Origin: Virgibacillus_P tibetensis
Lineage (GTDB): Bacteria; Bacillota; Bacilli; Bacillales; Amphibacillaceae
Direction: 5' to 3'
DNA length: 64,000 bases
Assembly: GCF_036026595.1 (NCBI RefSeq)
Contig: NZ_JARZFX010000012.1
Location: forward strand, 1-64,000
Below, piece after piece: positions 1 through 7,008 of the stretch. The translations under genes and the position numbers were made by a program. The notes below the pieces were generated by a model. The model did not search any database. It was not told where the DNA came from and was given only the letters and a program-made list of their open reading frames with translations. The first letter of the stretch is position 1; each line of letters begins with the position of its first letter.

Positions 1-1
1 G

Positions 2-94
2 ATTACCAATAATCATGATACCCGTGGGAATCCAATTGATGAGGACGATCGATTAATCCACGTTCCATTAACAGAAAAAGCCACGGCAAATTAA
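2..94 (+). CDS. C-terminal end of an unidentified protein (cut by window edge)
   Basis: An open frame enters from the left edge and stops with TAA at 92-94. About 30 residues are visible, rich in Asp, Asn and Arg and ending LTEKATAN. A good terminator follows directly, which supports this as a true gene end. I do not recognise the family from so short a tail. Confidence 0.6.
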   Translation: MTNNHDTRGNPIDEDDRLIHVPLTEKATAN

Positions 95-100
95 CAACAA

Positions 101-140
101 TAAGGTAGTCACCCAATCAGATGGATGACTACCTTTTTTA
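101..140 (+). terminator. Rho-independent terminator
   Basis: AGGTAGTCA at 103-111 pairs with TGACTACCT at 126-134 and is followed by a T run. It ends the gene entering from the left. The A-rich left side may also let it serve the minus-strand cytochrome gene. Confidence 0.85.
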
Positions 141-148
141 TGCTCTAG

Positions 149-427
149 TTAACCGCCTTCTTCTTCAAGGCTTAAGAGATATTCTGTGACTGCTTCTATC
201 TCTTCTTCTGTTAACGTACCCTCAAATCCAGGCATTCCGCCACTTCTATTTTTTACTTGTTCAATTATTTGCTCTCTATCCATACCTATACCTTGTAAAT
301 TTGATCCATTATGACCGCCTGCTCCTTCTGCGCCTTGGCAGGATAAGCAATTGTTCTCATACACTTTTAGGCCTTCATCCACGGATACTGTACCTTCGTT
401 TTCTTCTTTACCTTGATTAAAATCCAT
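149..427 (-). CDS. Class I cytochrome c-like protein with altered haem motif, probably a truncated remnant
   Basis: The 92-residue product has the outline of a small Bacillus cytochrome c550/c551: a Cys-x-x-Cys near residues 27-30, a glycine-rich turn, a GGMPGF segment carrying the expected axial Met (about residue 65) and a C-terminal helix. The covalent haem motif should read CxxCH. Here it is CLSCQ, with codon CAA instead of CAC/CAT, so the proximal His ligand is lost. There is also no signal peptide, lipobox or membrane anchor. The frame is closed upstream by TAA only 11 codons before the ATG, so the export signal has been lost. Secreted cytochromes of this family need both features, so I infer a decayed gene or one that no longer binds haem. 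An assembly error is unlikely to explain both defects. Confidence 0.7.
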   Translation of the reverse strand: MDFNQGKEENEGTVSVDEGLKVYENNCLSCQGAEGAGGHNGSNLQGIGMDREQIIEQVKNRSGGMPGFEGTLTEEEIEAVTEYLLSLEEEGG

Positions 428-449
428 ATCCTCTTGTACAGGTGATACA

Positions 450-713
450 TTAATGTTTTACCTTTCCATCTCCAAATGCAACACCTCGGCTTGCCCATCC
501 ACAACAAAGCGTGTCCAAGCCCTCTGCGAGTTTATCAGGTATGTTAAAAGCTTGAAGAGATGTTGTAAAAGCTTCTTCATCTGTCATATCACGATCCAGT
601 TCTATGTCTTTTATTATCGGATACACGGCTTCAAAAGCAGCCGATCCACGTTCATTTTCATCATTAAAGGAATCATAAAACTCTGCTTCTACAGGGTGAT
701 TAAGTTTTTTACT
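450..713 (-). pseudogene. Remnant of an unidentified gene, 5' end missing
   Basis: The minus strand stays open for about 87 codons with protein-like composition (it includes FNDENERGSAAFEAVYP and ends FGDGKVKH then TAA at 450-452). It has no start codon and runs straight into a TAG at 714-716. On the plus strand, a second start-less frame (about 28 codons, ending GYTNQKL, stop at 797-799) begins at the same point. Two divergent genes that both lost their 5' halves at one position suggest a deletion. I recognise neither family. Confidence 0.4.
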
Positions 714-814
714 CTAAACAAGCAATCGCTCTTGCTATGTCAGAAATATCTCCCACAGATAAAATCAAAAAACAAGGGTATACTAACCAAAAGTTGTAAC
801 TGGGAGGGATTAAT

Positions 815-2482
815 ATGGAAATAAAAGATAATCTTTTATCAGTCTTTGCCCTTGGTGGGTTAAATGAAATCGGGAAAAATATGTACGCCATCGAATATGG
901 GGACGATATTATTCTCATCGATTGTGGAAATAAGTTTCCAGATGAGAGTTTATTAGGAATTGATTTAATAATACCCGATATTTCTTACCTTGTTGAAAAT
1001 CAGACCAGAGTGCGTGCTTTAATTGTTACACACGGCCATGAGGATCATATTGGGGGTATTCCTTTCTTCTTGAAAAAAATAAATGTTCCAGTATACGCGA
1101 CCCGATTCACACTGGGGTTAATTGAGATCAAATTAAAAGAACATCGATTATTACGAGAAAGTGAACTAATTGATATCAACCCCAATTCAGTAGTCGAGAT
1201 CGGTGAAATAAAAATTAGCTTTTTCAAAGTGAACCACAGTATTCCAGATTGTTTAGGGGTTGTATTTGATACACCTAATGGAACGATCGTACATACTGGG
1301 GATTTCAAATTTGATTTAACCCCTGCAAATAATGAACGACCAGATATTCACAAAATGGCTGAAATCGGGGAAAAAGGAGTGCTACTTTTATTATCGGAAA
1401 GTACCAATGCAGAACGACCTGGGTATACTCCTTCCGAACAGATGGTAGGTAAAAATCTGGAACAGATATTTATCAAGGCAAAACGGAAGGTTTTTGTATC
1501 TACTTTTGCATCCAATGTTAGCCGTATCCAGCAGGTTGTCCATGCTGCGCATAAAAGTAAGCGCAAACTAGTCTTACTTGGGCGGTCGATGGTAAATGTA
1601 GTAAAGGTTGCGATGGATCGTGGTTACTTAACCGTACCTAAAGGCATGTTAATCGATGCCCGTGATAGTAATGAATTGCCGCCAGAAATGGTTTCGATTC
1701 TATGTACCGGGAGCCAAGGAGAGACTATGGCAGCCCTTAATCGACTGTCAACTGGAAACTATCGCGATGTAGAGATTTTACCGGAAGATACGGTTATTCT
1801 TGCAGCTGGTCCAATTCCAGGGAATGAACGGAATGTAACTAGCATAGTCGACAACTTATATAAACTTGGAGCTCATGTTATTTATGGCTCAGGAAGTAGT
1901 TCGGGAATGCATGTTTCAGGTCATGGTTATCAAGAAGATTTAAGACTCATGCTTACCCTTATGAAGCCGAAATACTTTATACCTATTCATGGTGAATATC
2001 GAATGCTGCATCATCACCGATTGCTCGCAGAATCCGTTGGTGTAGAGGAAGGTCATACATTTATATTGAAAAATGGTGATGTAGTGGATATTGAAGATTC
2101 TACTGCCCGCAGTACGAGAAACATACCGAGCGGTGACACATATGTCGACGGAGTAGATGTAGGGAATATGGAATTTGTATTACGTGACCGTAAACAAATT
2201 TCTACGGATGGTATGCTCATGATTATCATACCTATGAATAAGCAGGAAGAAAAATTGCTCTTAGAACCCGAATTTATTTCTCGTGGATTTGTGGATCAGA
2301 GTTTCTCTGAACTCCGAAAAGGAATGCACCAAATTACAATCGAAACCATTAACGAGCTACATGAAGCAAATAGATATTCATGGAATACGATGAAAAAACA
2401 AATCAAAAGGTCGATCGCAAAATATGTAAAAGACCGTACGAAGAAGGAGCCAATGATTGTTCCGATATTGCTGGACATTTAA
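815..2482 (+). CDS. Ribonuclease J family metallo-beta-lactamase RNase
   Basis: RNase J enzymes combine endonuclease and 5'-3' exonuclease activity and act in mRNA turnover and rRNA maturation in the cytoplasm. The product is 555 residues, the same length as B. subtilis RNase J1 and J2. It opens with an FALGGLNEIGKNMY segment, then THGHEDHIGG with His73, His75, Asp77 and His78, the metal-binding motif of active members. HTGDFKFD, the beta-CASP core (SESTNAERPGYTPSE, CTGSQGE) and MHVSGHG follow, with a C-terminal domain ending in MIVPILL. The sequence mixes J1-like and J2-like traits. The usual J1 loop before HTSGHG is replaced by GSGSSSGMHVSGHG, so this may be an extra paralogue rather than the housekeeping J1. 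The start follows a GGGAGG site, and a terminator lies downstream. Confidence 0.9.
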   Translation: MEIKDNLLSVFALGGLNEIGKNMYAIEYGDDIILIDCGNKFPDESLLGIDLIIPDISYLVENQTRVRALIVTHGHEDHIGGIPFFLKKINVPVYATRFTLGLIEIKLKEHRLLRESELIDINPNSVVEIGEIKISFFKVNHSIPDCLGVVFDTPNGTIVHTGDFKFDLTPANNERPDIHKMAEIGEKGVLLLLSESTNAERPGYTPSEQMVGKNLEQIFIKAKRKVFVSTFASNVSRIQQVVHAAHKSKRKLVLLGRSMVNVVKVAMDRGYLTVPKGMLIDARDSNELPPEMVSILCTGSQGETMAALNRLSTGNYRDVEILPEDTVILAAGPIPGNERNVTSIVDNLYKLGAHVIYGSGSSSGMHVSGHGYQEDLRLMLTLMKPKYFIPIHGEYRMLHHHRLLAESVGVEEGHTFILKNGDVVDIEDSTARSTRNIPSGDTYVDGVDVGNMEFVLRDRKQISTDGMLMIIIPMNKQEEKLLLEPEFISRGFVDQSFSELRKGMHQITIETINELHEANRYSWNTMKKQIKRSIAKYVKDRTKKEPMIVPILLDI

Positions 2483-2522
2483 TCGGAAGAGTAAACGATA
2501 AAAAGCTGTTTTAAGTATGTAC

Positions 2523-2563
2523 GGCCAATGCTTTAGGAAAATAAAGAGCATTGGTCTTTTTTT
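2523..2563 (+). terminator. Rho-independent terminator of the RNase J gene
   Basis: GGCCAATGCT (2523-2532) pairs with AGCATTGGTC (2547-2556) and is followed by seven T residues. Confidence 0.9.
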
Positions 2564-2604
2564 GAACTAAGAAAAGCATATAAATTTGGCTCTATAAAAT
2601 TCTC

Positions 2605-2700
2605 TGACAGCAAGAGCCAAGTCCAGCTCCAACAGACAAATGTTTTCGGTGGGACGAGCAGAGCGCAGTCCCAGGACGTCCTAGTGCCGATGACGTCACA
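2605..2700 (-). repeat. Degenerate partial copy of the GCGC-type dispersed repeat
   Basis: Read on the minus strand this GC-richer stretch ends in TTGGAGCTGGACTTGGCT, matching the conserved right arm (GCTGGAGCTGGACGTGGCT) of the larger repeats at 14560-14770 and 29883-30270. Only that arm is recognisable. It sits between two genes and carries no ORF. Confidence 0.45.
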
Positions 2701-2761
2701 TGACAAGTAAACCTTCTGTGAAATACATCTTACCATTCAAAGTGTTCTTCTTTTTCTAGAG

Positions 2762-3587
2762 AAAATGCTGAAGGATAAGCAATATGAAATGGATATCGTC
2801 GTAACCTTTATTCGCGGAGGATATATGAAGCCGATGAAACACCGTAGTGAAGAGTCGGAAGAAAGTGAACGAGATACGGTATATTCCCATTCCTTAATTC
2901 TATGTAGTATGAATAAAACACAAGATCAGAAGAAGGAATTGCTGTTTGACTATGTGGAGAAGGAGTTCAAATATAGCTTTATCGTGGACCCAATTATCAA
3001 TTTAAAAGCTCCAATATCTGGATTTCTATTCCCATGCTTTACGGATAATGCTGCAGATGTTCGGCAGGAAAAGCATATGAACTAGATTATCATTACATAG
3101 AAGAAGTATTAAATGCGGAAGAAATAATGACTGCTGCGGACGATAAAGTAGTATTTGAGGAAATTGTTAAAAAGGTTACTGGTGAGAAAATCAATACAGC
3201 TACACTTTTCAATGTATATAATGAGATTCATCGTGTCGTTGAAGAAAATGAAGAGGAAGAGACACCAAAATAGTTTATAGAGATGTAGAAAAAGTTTTGA
3301 AAAGCAGTGGAGTAGAGGATGTTAATACGGAGAAGGTAGAAGATGCTTTTAAGACAGTGATTGATGACGGGAAATACGAGTTTAAAGCGAGTAGTATCAT
3401 ACCTAAATATAAATCGAAATCAATTAAGGTCAAAACAAAAGTAGCGGATATGTCTATTAGTCCACAAGAATTAAGACATGTACGACAAGTACATTTTGAT
3501 GGGAAGCTATACCTTATGATTGAATTAGAAGAAAATCCGTTAATCGAAGGATTCGAAATGATCCCAGAGGTTGTTTCAGAAGGCTAA
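2762..3587 (+). pseudogene. DUF4317 family protein, truncated and frameshifted
   Basis: Three consecutive frames together spell the C-terminal two thirds of a DUF4317 protein, a Firmicute family of unknown function. The first (to about 3072) contains DIVVTFIRGGYMKPMK, FKYSFIVDPIINLKAP and GFLFPCFTDNAADV. The second (about 3075-3273) contains EEVLNAEEIMTAADDK and NVYNEIHRVVEENEE. The third (to 3587) contains SGVEDVNTEKVEDAF, SIIPKYKSKSIKVKTK and the ending EGFEMIPEVVSEG. Frame changes fall near 3072 and 3275, and the normal N-terminus is absent. Two indels plus a missing start make it non-functional. Family assignment is from recalled motifs. Confidence 0.8.
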
Positions 3588-3908
3588 AGATGTTGAAGAA
3601 TAATATGCCGTACCAATATTGTCTGCCCTCCAGTTGAGTGAGGCGGGGGATTGACCTAGATCAAAAGTTCTTGCGTACTCGTTCAGAATATAAGAGCCTG
3701 TCCTAGACTGCTAATAAGTAAGAGTTCAAAAAAGCTATACTAATAATGAGAAAAAGGTACTAAGTAGCGACAACTACTCAGAGCTACAACTACGGACCGT
3801 ATAAAGAACGGTTGGCCAAATGAGGATTTTTATTCGCAACTAACCAATGAATATTTCCAAACAAACCGATAACAATACTCTATGATGATACTTAAATTAA
3901 ACGGAGGG
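3588..3908. other. Intergenic stretch without recognisable features
   Basis: About 320 bases between the DUF4317 pseudogene and the small gene at 3915. I see no ORF with a ribosome binding site, no terminator and no repeat. Confidence 0.5.
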
Positions 3909-3914
3909 ATGAAA

Positions 3915-4022
3915 ATGGTTAAAGACTCACATGCACCAAAGAAAAAAGATAATAAAGCCAAACGACCTGATGAACAAAGACGAAATAAAGGTAAATCGAC
4001 AGCTCGAAACACGGATAATTAA
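3915..4022 (+). CDS. Small basic hydrophilic protein of unknown function (35 aa)
   Basis: GGAGGG at 3903-3908 precedes two in-frame ATG codons. The second (3915) has normal spacing and is chosen. The product is very rich in Lys, Arg, Asn and Asp (MVKDSHAPKKKDNKAKRP at its start, ARNTDN at its end), with no hydrophobic segment. A strong terminator follows 10 bases after the stop, so this is a monocistronic unit. The composition recalls minor small spore or DUF3941-like proteins, but I cannot assign it. Confidence 0.65.
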   Translation: MVKDSHAPKKKDNKAKRPDEQRRNKGKSTARNTDN

Positions 4023-4031
4023 TTCTGCTTT

Positions 4032-4066
4032 AAAGGGATGCTATTTTTCATTAGCATCCCTTTTTC
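4032..4066 (+). terminator. Rho-independent terminator of the small basic protein gene
   Basis: AAAGGGATGCTA (4032-4043) pairs with TAGCATCCCTTT, followed by T residues. Confidence 0.9.
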
Positions 4067-4183
4067 TAGTTTATTTAGTTACAAAATCTTTTCACCAAAA
4101 TTTTTTTCATTTGTTCCTTGAGGAGTTGTTCTTGTTTAAGCTAGTTAGTTAAAGAAGGTTGTTATCACACTCGGTATACTACA

Positions 4184-4240
4184 GGGACAGGGTCCTTGTG
4201 TTGAAATGAGAGTGAACGTGGGACAAGGAACTGTCCCCGT
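4184..4240. repeat. Intergenic inverted repeat, GGGACAG...CTGTCCC type
   Basis: GGGACAGGGTCCTTGT (4184-4199) is nearly complementary to ACAAGGAACTGTCCC (about 4222-4236). It lies between convergent genes and may end the minus-strand transporter transcript. It resembles hairpins common between genes in Bacillaceae. Confidence 0.6.
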
Positions 4241-4272
4241 GGTTTCGCTTGAAAAAGCTTCGAGCTATATCA

Positions 4273-5766
4273 TTACTTTTTACCTTTCTTCATCAGCTTT
4301 AATTCATTGGTAAGCGCTTTTAAGAGAGAAGCGACCATTAAGATAACAATAAAGGAAAATGGAAATGCAGCAGCTATAATCGTATTCTGAAGAGCTGTTA
4401 GTCCACCAACGTACAGCAGAACAAGAGCAACGGATGACTGTGCTAACCCCCAAACGATTTTTACGGTGTTTGCTGGATTTAGAGAACCATTTGTTGTTTG
4501 TATGCCGAGTACAAAGGTTGCTGAATCAGCAGATGTAATAAAAAAGGTTAGAATTAGCGTAATTGAAATTAGTGAAAACAGAAAGGAAAAAGGTAAATGA
4601 TCAAACATGTGGAAGTTCACGATCTCTATGGCGTATTGAGTTAAATCAATTCCACTTTGTTGAACGCTGATTGCTGTAGTGCCAAAGGTTGTGAACCAGA
4701 TCGCACAAATCACTGTTGGAACAATCATGACACCAATCATAAATTGTCTGATTGTTCGACCGCGGGATACACGAGCGATGAACATACCGACAAATGGTGC
4801 CCATGAAATCCACCATGCCCAATAAAAAATAGTCCAGGCTTCCAACCATTCTCGATTATCAGTTCCAAGAGGAGCAGTACGGAAACTCATCTGTAAGAAA
4901 TTTTGCAGATAATATCCAAACGTTTCCGTGAACATATTCAGAATTAGCAATGTTGGTCCAACGAATAATATACCAACAAACAATAAAATGGCGAGTACCA
5001 TATTTGTATTGGATAAATAACGGATCCCTTTGCTTAAGCCAGACCAGGCAGAAATAAGAAATAACACAGTAATGATAGAAATAATGATAAATTGTGTCCC
5101 GAAACCGACCTCAATTCCGAATAAATGTGATAGTCCTCCATTAATTTGAGAAACCCCAAAACCAAGTGAGGTGGCAACCCCGAATATGGTTGCAAATGTT
5201 GCAAGTACGTCGATCGCTTTTCCTAACGGCCCTTTCATTTTATCACCAAAAAGTGGCTTTAATGTGGAAGAAATTAAGCCGGGTTCACCTTTACGAAATT
5301 GGAAGAAAGCAAGTGATAGTGCGACCAATCCGTACATGGCCCAACCATGCAGTCCCCAGTGGAAAAAGGTATAAACAAGGCCTTCTCTAATTGCTTGATC
5401 TGAACCAGGTTCGGATAATGGCGCATCTAAAAAAGAATGAAGCAGCGGTTCAACAGCACCATAAAAGACGAGACCAATACCAAGCCCTGCAGAGAAAAGC
5501 ATGGCAATCCAGGATGGTGTCGAAAAATCGGGTCTCTCATCATCTTTTCCTAATCGGATTTTCCCAAAAGGACTAAACCCAATGAAGAAGGAGATAGCGA
5601 CGAAACCTATCATAATCCACATGTAATACCAGCCAAAAGTAGCTGTGAGGAACGCTTTTAGATCCGTTGTTATTCGTTCCGAAGCTGCGGGGAAAAGGGC
5701 TCCCAATAAAACGGACACGATAATCAATGCAGCTGTTATGTAAAAAACCCTTGAAACTCTTTTCAT
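4273..5766 (-). CDS. opuD: BCCT family glycine betaine/choline transporter, OpuD-like
   Basis: This is a sodium- or proton-coupled importer of compatible solutes such as glycine betaine, acting in the cytoplasmic membrane during osmotic stress. The 497-residue protein matches the usual BCCT length with about 12 membrane segments. It shows PSWIAMLFSAGLGIGLVFYG in TM3 and the family signature WAWWISWAPFVGMFIARVSR in TM8, whose tryptophans form the betaine-binding aromatic box. The start ATG at 5766 is preceded on the minus strand by an AGGGGGG site. The gene stands alone. OpuD is the best-matching B. subtilis relative, but substrate range within BCCT proteins cannot be read from sequence alone. 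Confidence 0.9.
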   Translation of the reverse strand: MKRVSRVFYITAALIIVSVLLGALFPAASERITTDLKAFLTATFGWYYMWIMIGFVAISFFIGFSPFGKIRLGKDDERPDFSTPSWIAMLFSAGLGIGLVFYGAVEPLLHSFLDAPLSEPGSDQAIREGLVYTFFHWGLHGWAMYGLVALSLAFFQFRKGEPGLISSTLKPLFGDKMKGPLGKAIDVLATFATIFGVATSLGFGVSQINGGLSHLFGIEVGFGTQFIIISIITVLFLISAWSGLSKGIRYLSNTNMVLAILLFVGILFVGPTLLILNMFTETFGYYLQNFLQMSFRTAPLGTDNREWLEAWTIFYWAWWISWAPFVGMFIARVSRGRTIRQFMIGVMIVPTVICAIWFTTFGTTAISVQQSGIDLTQYAIEIVNFHMFDHLPFSFLFSLISITLILTFFITSADSATFVLGIQTTNGSLNPANTVKIVWGLAQSSVALVLLYVGGLTALQNTIIAAAFPFSFIVILMVASLLKALTNELKLMKKGKK

Positions 5767-6013
5767 ACTAACCCCCCTGATGCATTTTGATGATCTCCAT
5801 AATCATGAAGTTAGTATGTCAATTTATGTAGAGTGGTATACAAAAGCCTGTAAATGATCTAAATAAATATATAGCGATTATGAGACTGTCTTTCAATTTA
5901 AACGAACTACGTGTGGGGAGATTACTAATGAAGAAGAATTGATGATCCTTTCGCTAATAGTCGAGCCTCATATAAAAATAGGAAAATATGTTCTGTTAAA
6001 AATAGTTACTCAT

Positions 6014-6022
6014 TGTTATACT
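6014..6022 (+). promoter_or_regulatory. Probable promoter (-10) of the type I toxin gene
   Basis: TGTTATACT at 6014-6022 is an extended -10 element (TG-N-TATACT). No convincing -35 is seen upstream. It would start the toxin mRNA near 6029, giving a leader of about 68 nt in which TCACTCCTGACCTCT can pair with the GGAGGGGGGTGA ribosome binding site. Confidence 0.5.
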
Positions 6023-6096
6023 AGTACTTGTACAATAAGGCTTTCATGGGTGGTGGCTCACTCCTGACCTCTAAATACGGAGGGGGGTGATGCCTG

Positions 6097-6177
6097 ATGA
6101 CGGTATTTGAATCGCTTGTTCTAATGATTTCTTTTGGAACATTAATGGTTGTCGTGCTGTCAAATCAAAAAAAATAA
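6097..6177 (+). CDS. Holin-like type I toxin peptide (26 aa)
   Basis: The peptide MTVFESLVLMISFGTLMVVV, ending LSNQKK, is a single membrane-spanning helix with a charged tail. It matches the putative holin-like toxin family (TxpA/BsrG type), which damages the membrane when its antisense RNA is lost. The start is the ATG at 6097, following GGAGGGGGGTGATGCCTG. The 3' flank holds two hairpins in the arrangement known for this family: one ends a convergent antisense RNA, the next ends the toxin mRNA. The peptide is too short for most gene finders. Confidence 0.85.
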   Translation: MTVFESLVLMISFGTLMVVVLSNQKK

Positions 6178-6315
6178 CCACCCTAAAGCCTGGTAAGCAT
6201 TAATTAGGGTAGTTATTTTGTCTCTAAAATGTGAGCTGCCCCCTTGAAGGGCTATTGTATGTGACCGTTAGTGTATCAGCACTAGCGGTCTCTTTTTAAT
6301 GTATACAAAGTATCT
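6168..6315 (-). ncRNA. Predicted antisense antitoxin RNA of the type I toxin
   Basis: On the minus strand a TATAAT box lies at 6327-6322 with a TTTTCA -35-like element 17 bases upstream, so transcription would start near 6315. It runs into the hairpin formed by AATAACCACCCTAA (6173-6186) and TTAGGGTAGTTATT (6204-6217), which on this strand is followed by eight U residues. The RNA would be about 150 nt and complementary to the last codons and the 3' UTR of the toxin mRNA, like RatA opposite txpA. The promoter is inferred, the terminator is clear. Confidence 0.65.
6263..6298 (+). terminator. Terminator of the toxin mRNA
   Basis: GACCGTTAGTG (6263-6273) pairs with CACTAGCGGTC (6280-6290) and is followed by TCTTTTT. 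On the other strand no T run follows, so the antisense RNA can pass through. Confidence 0.85.
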
Positions 6316-6556
6316 ATAATTATTATACCCGATGTTCTTGGAAATGAAAACAGTAAGATACTACACAATATGAAATCAATAGGTAACAGGTAGTTTTTTT
6401 GCACAGAGCCAGTCAAAAGCAGGCAACACTAGAAATAACCTAAAAGTGAGTCCTCAAGTTAGCAAAAACAGATAAATCCAATCCATCCTATAAATATCCC
6501 TGTAAATAAAATGCTGCAGTATATCTATTACATCTAAAATTAGCGAAGCCACTATA

Positions 6557-6808
6557 CGGGAGACAGCAGCCTCAACTCGGGAGAGCGAAGCCACAAGTCG
6601 GGAGACAGCAGCCTCAACTCGGGAGAGCGAAGCCACTGTTCGGGAGACAGCGGCCTCAACTCGGGAGAGCGAAGCCACTGTTCGGGAGACAGCAACCTCA
6701 ACTCGGGAGAGCGAAGCCACTGTTCGGGAGACAGCAACCTCAACTCGGGAGACAGCAGCTACTATTCGGGAGACAGCGGCCTCAACTCGGGAGACAACCA
6801 AAGAAAAC
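6557..6808. repeat. Tandem repeat, 21-bp unit, 12 copies
   Basis: CGGGAGA recurs at exactly 21-base steps from 6557 to 6788, twelve times. Two unit types mostly alternate, one reading CGGGAGACAGCAGCCTCAACT and one CGGGAGAGCGAAGCCACTGT, giving a 42-base higher period. The array is GC-rich in AT-rich surroundings. Because 21 is a multiple of three, several frames stay open through it, which explains long ORFs here with heptad-like repeats. None has a convincing start with a ribosome binding site, so I treat it as non-coding. Confidence 0.9.
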
Positions 6809-7008
6809 GGTTTGACACTATAAGAAAGCATTCATGTATAAGGTACAATTAATAGGCAAAACATAACAGTTGGAAGTTATATTTCATCTAGTTGAATGTA
6901 AATTTTTTGTAAAGTTTCTAGGAATCCTGTTTACATATGTAAGTGTCATAATTAGAATGATAAATGCTTGTGATAAGTATCCGCAAAAAATGAAAGGTGG
7001 AGTAATCC

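Noticed and set aside
453..824. Plus-strand ORF of 123 codons before the RNase J gene
   Set aside because: Cys/Phe/Ile-rich antisense of the minus-strand gene remnant, no ribosome binding site, and it overlaps the RNase J start.
3931..4152. Plus-strand ORF of 73 codons overlapping the small basic gene
   Set aside because: It runs through the small gene in another frame and through its terminator, without an initiation site.
6557..6808. Possible CRISPR array
   Set aside because: The 21-base units follow one another without unique spacers, and no cas genes are present.
6454..6831. Minus-strand ORF with SRVEAAVSR heptad repeats (and an overlapping one with SPEQWLRSPEL)
   Set aside because: It is produced by the 21-bp tandem repeat, which keeps several frames open. 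No ribosome binding site stands before the ATG, and other frames read equally well.
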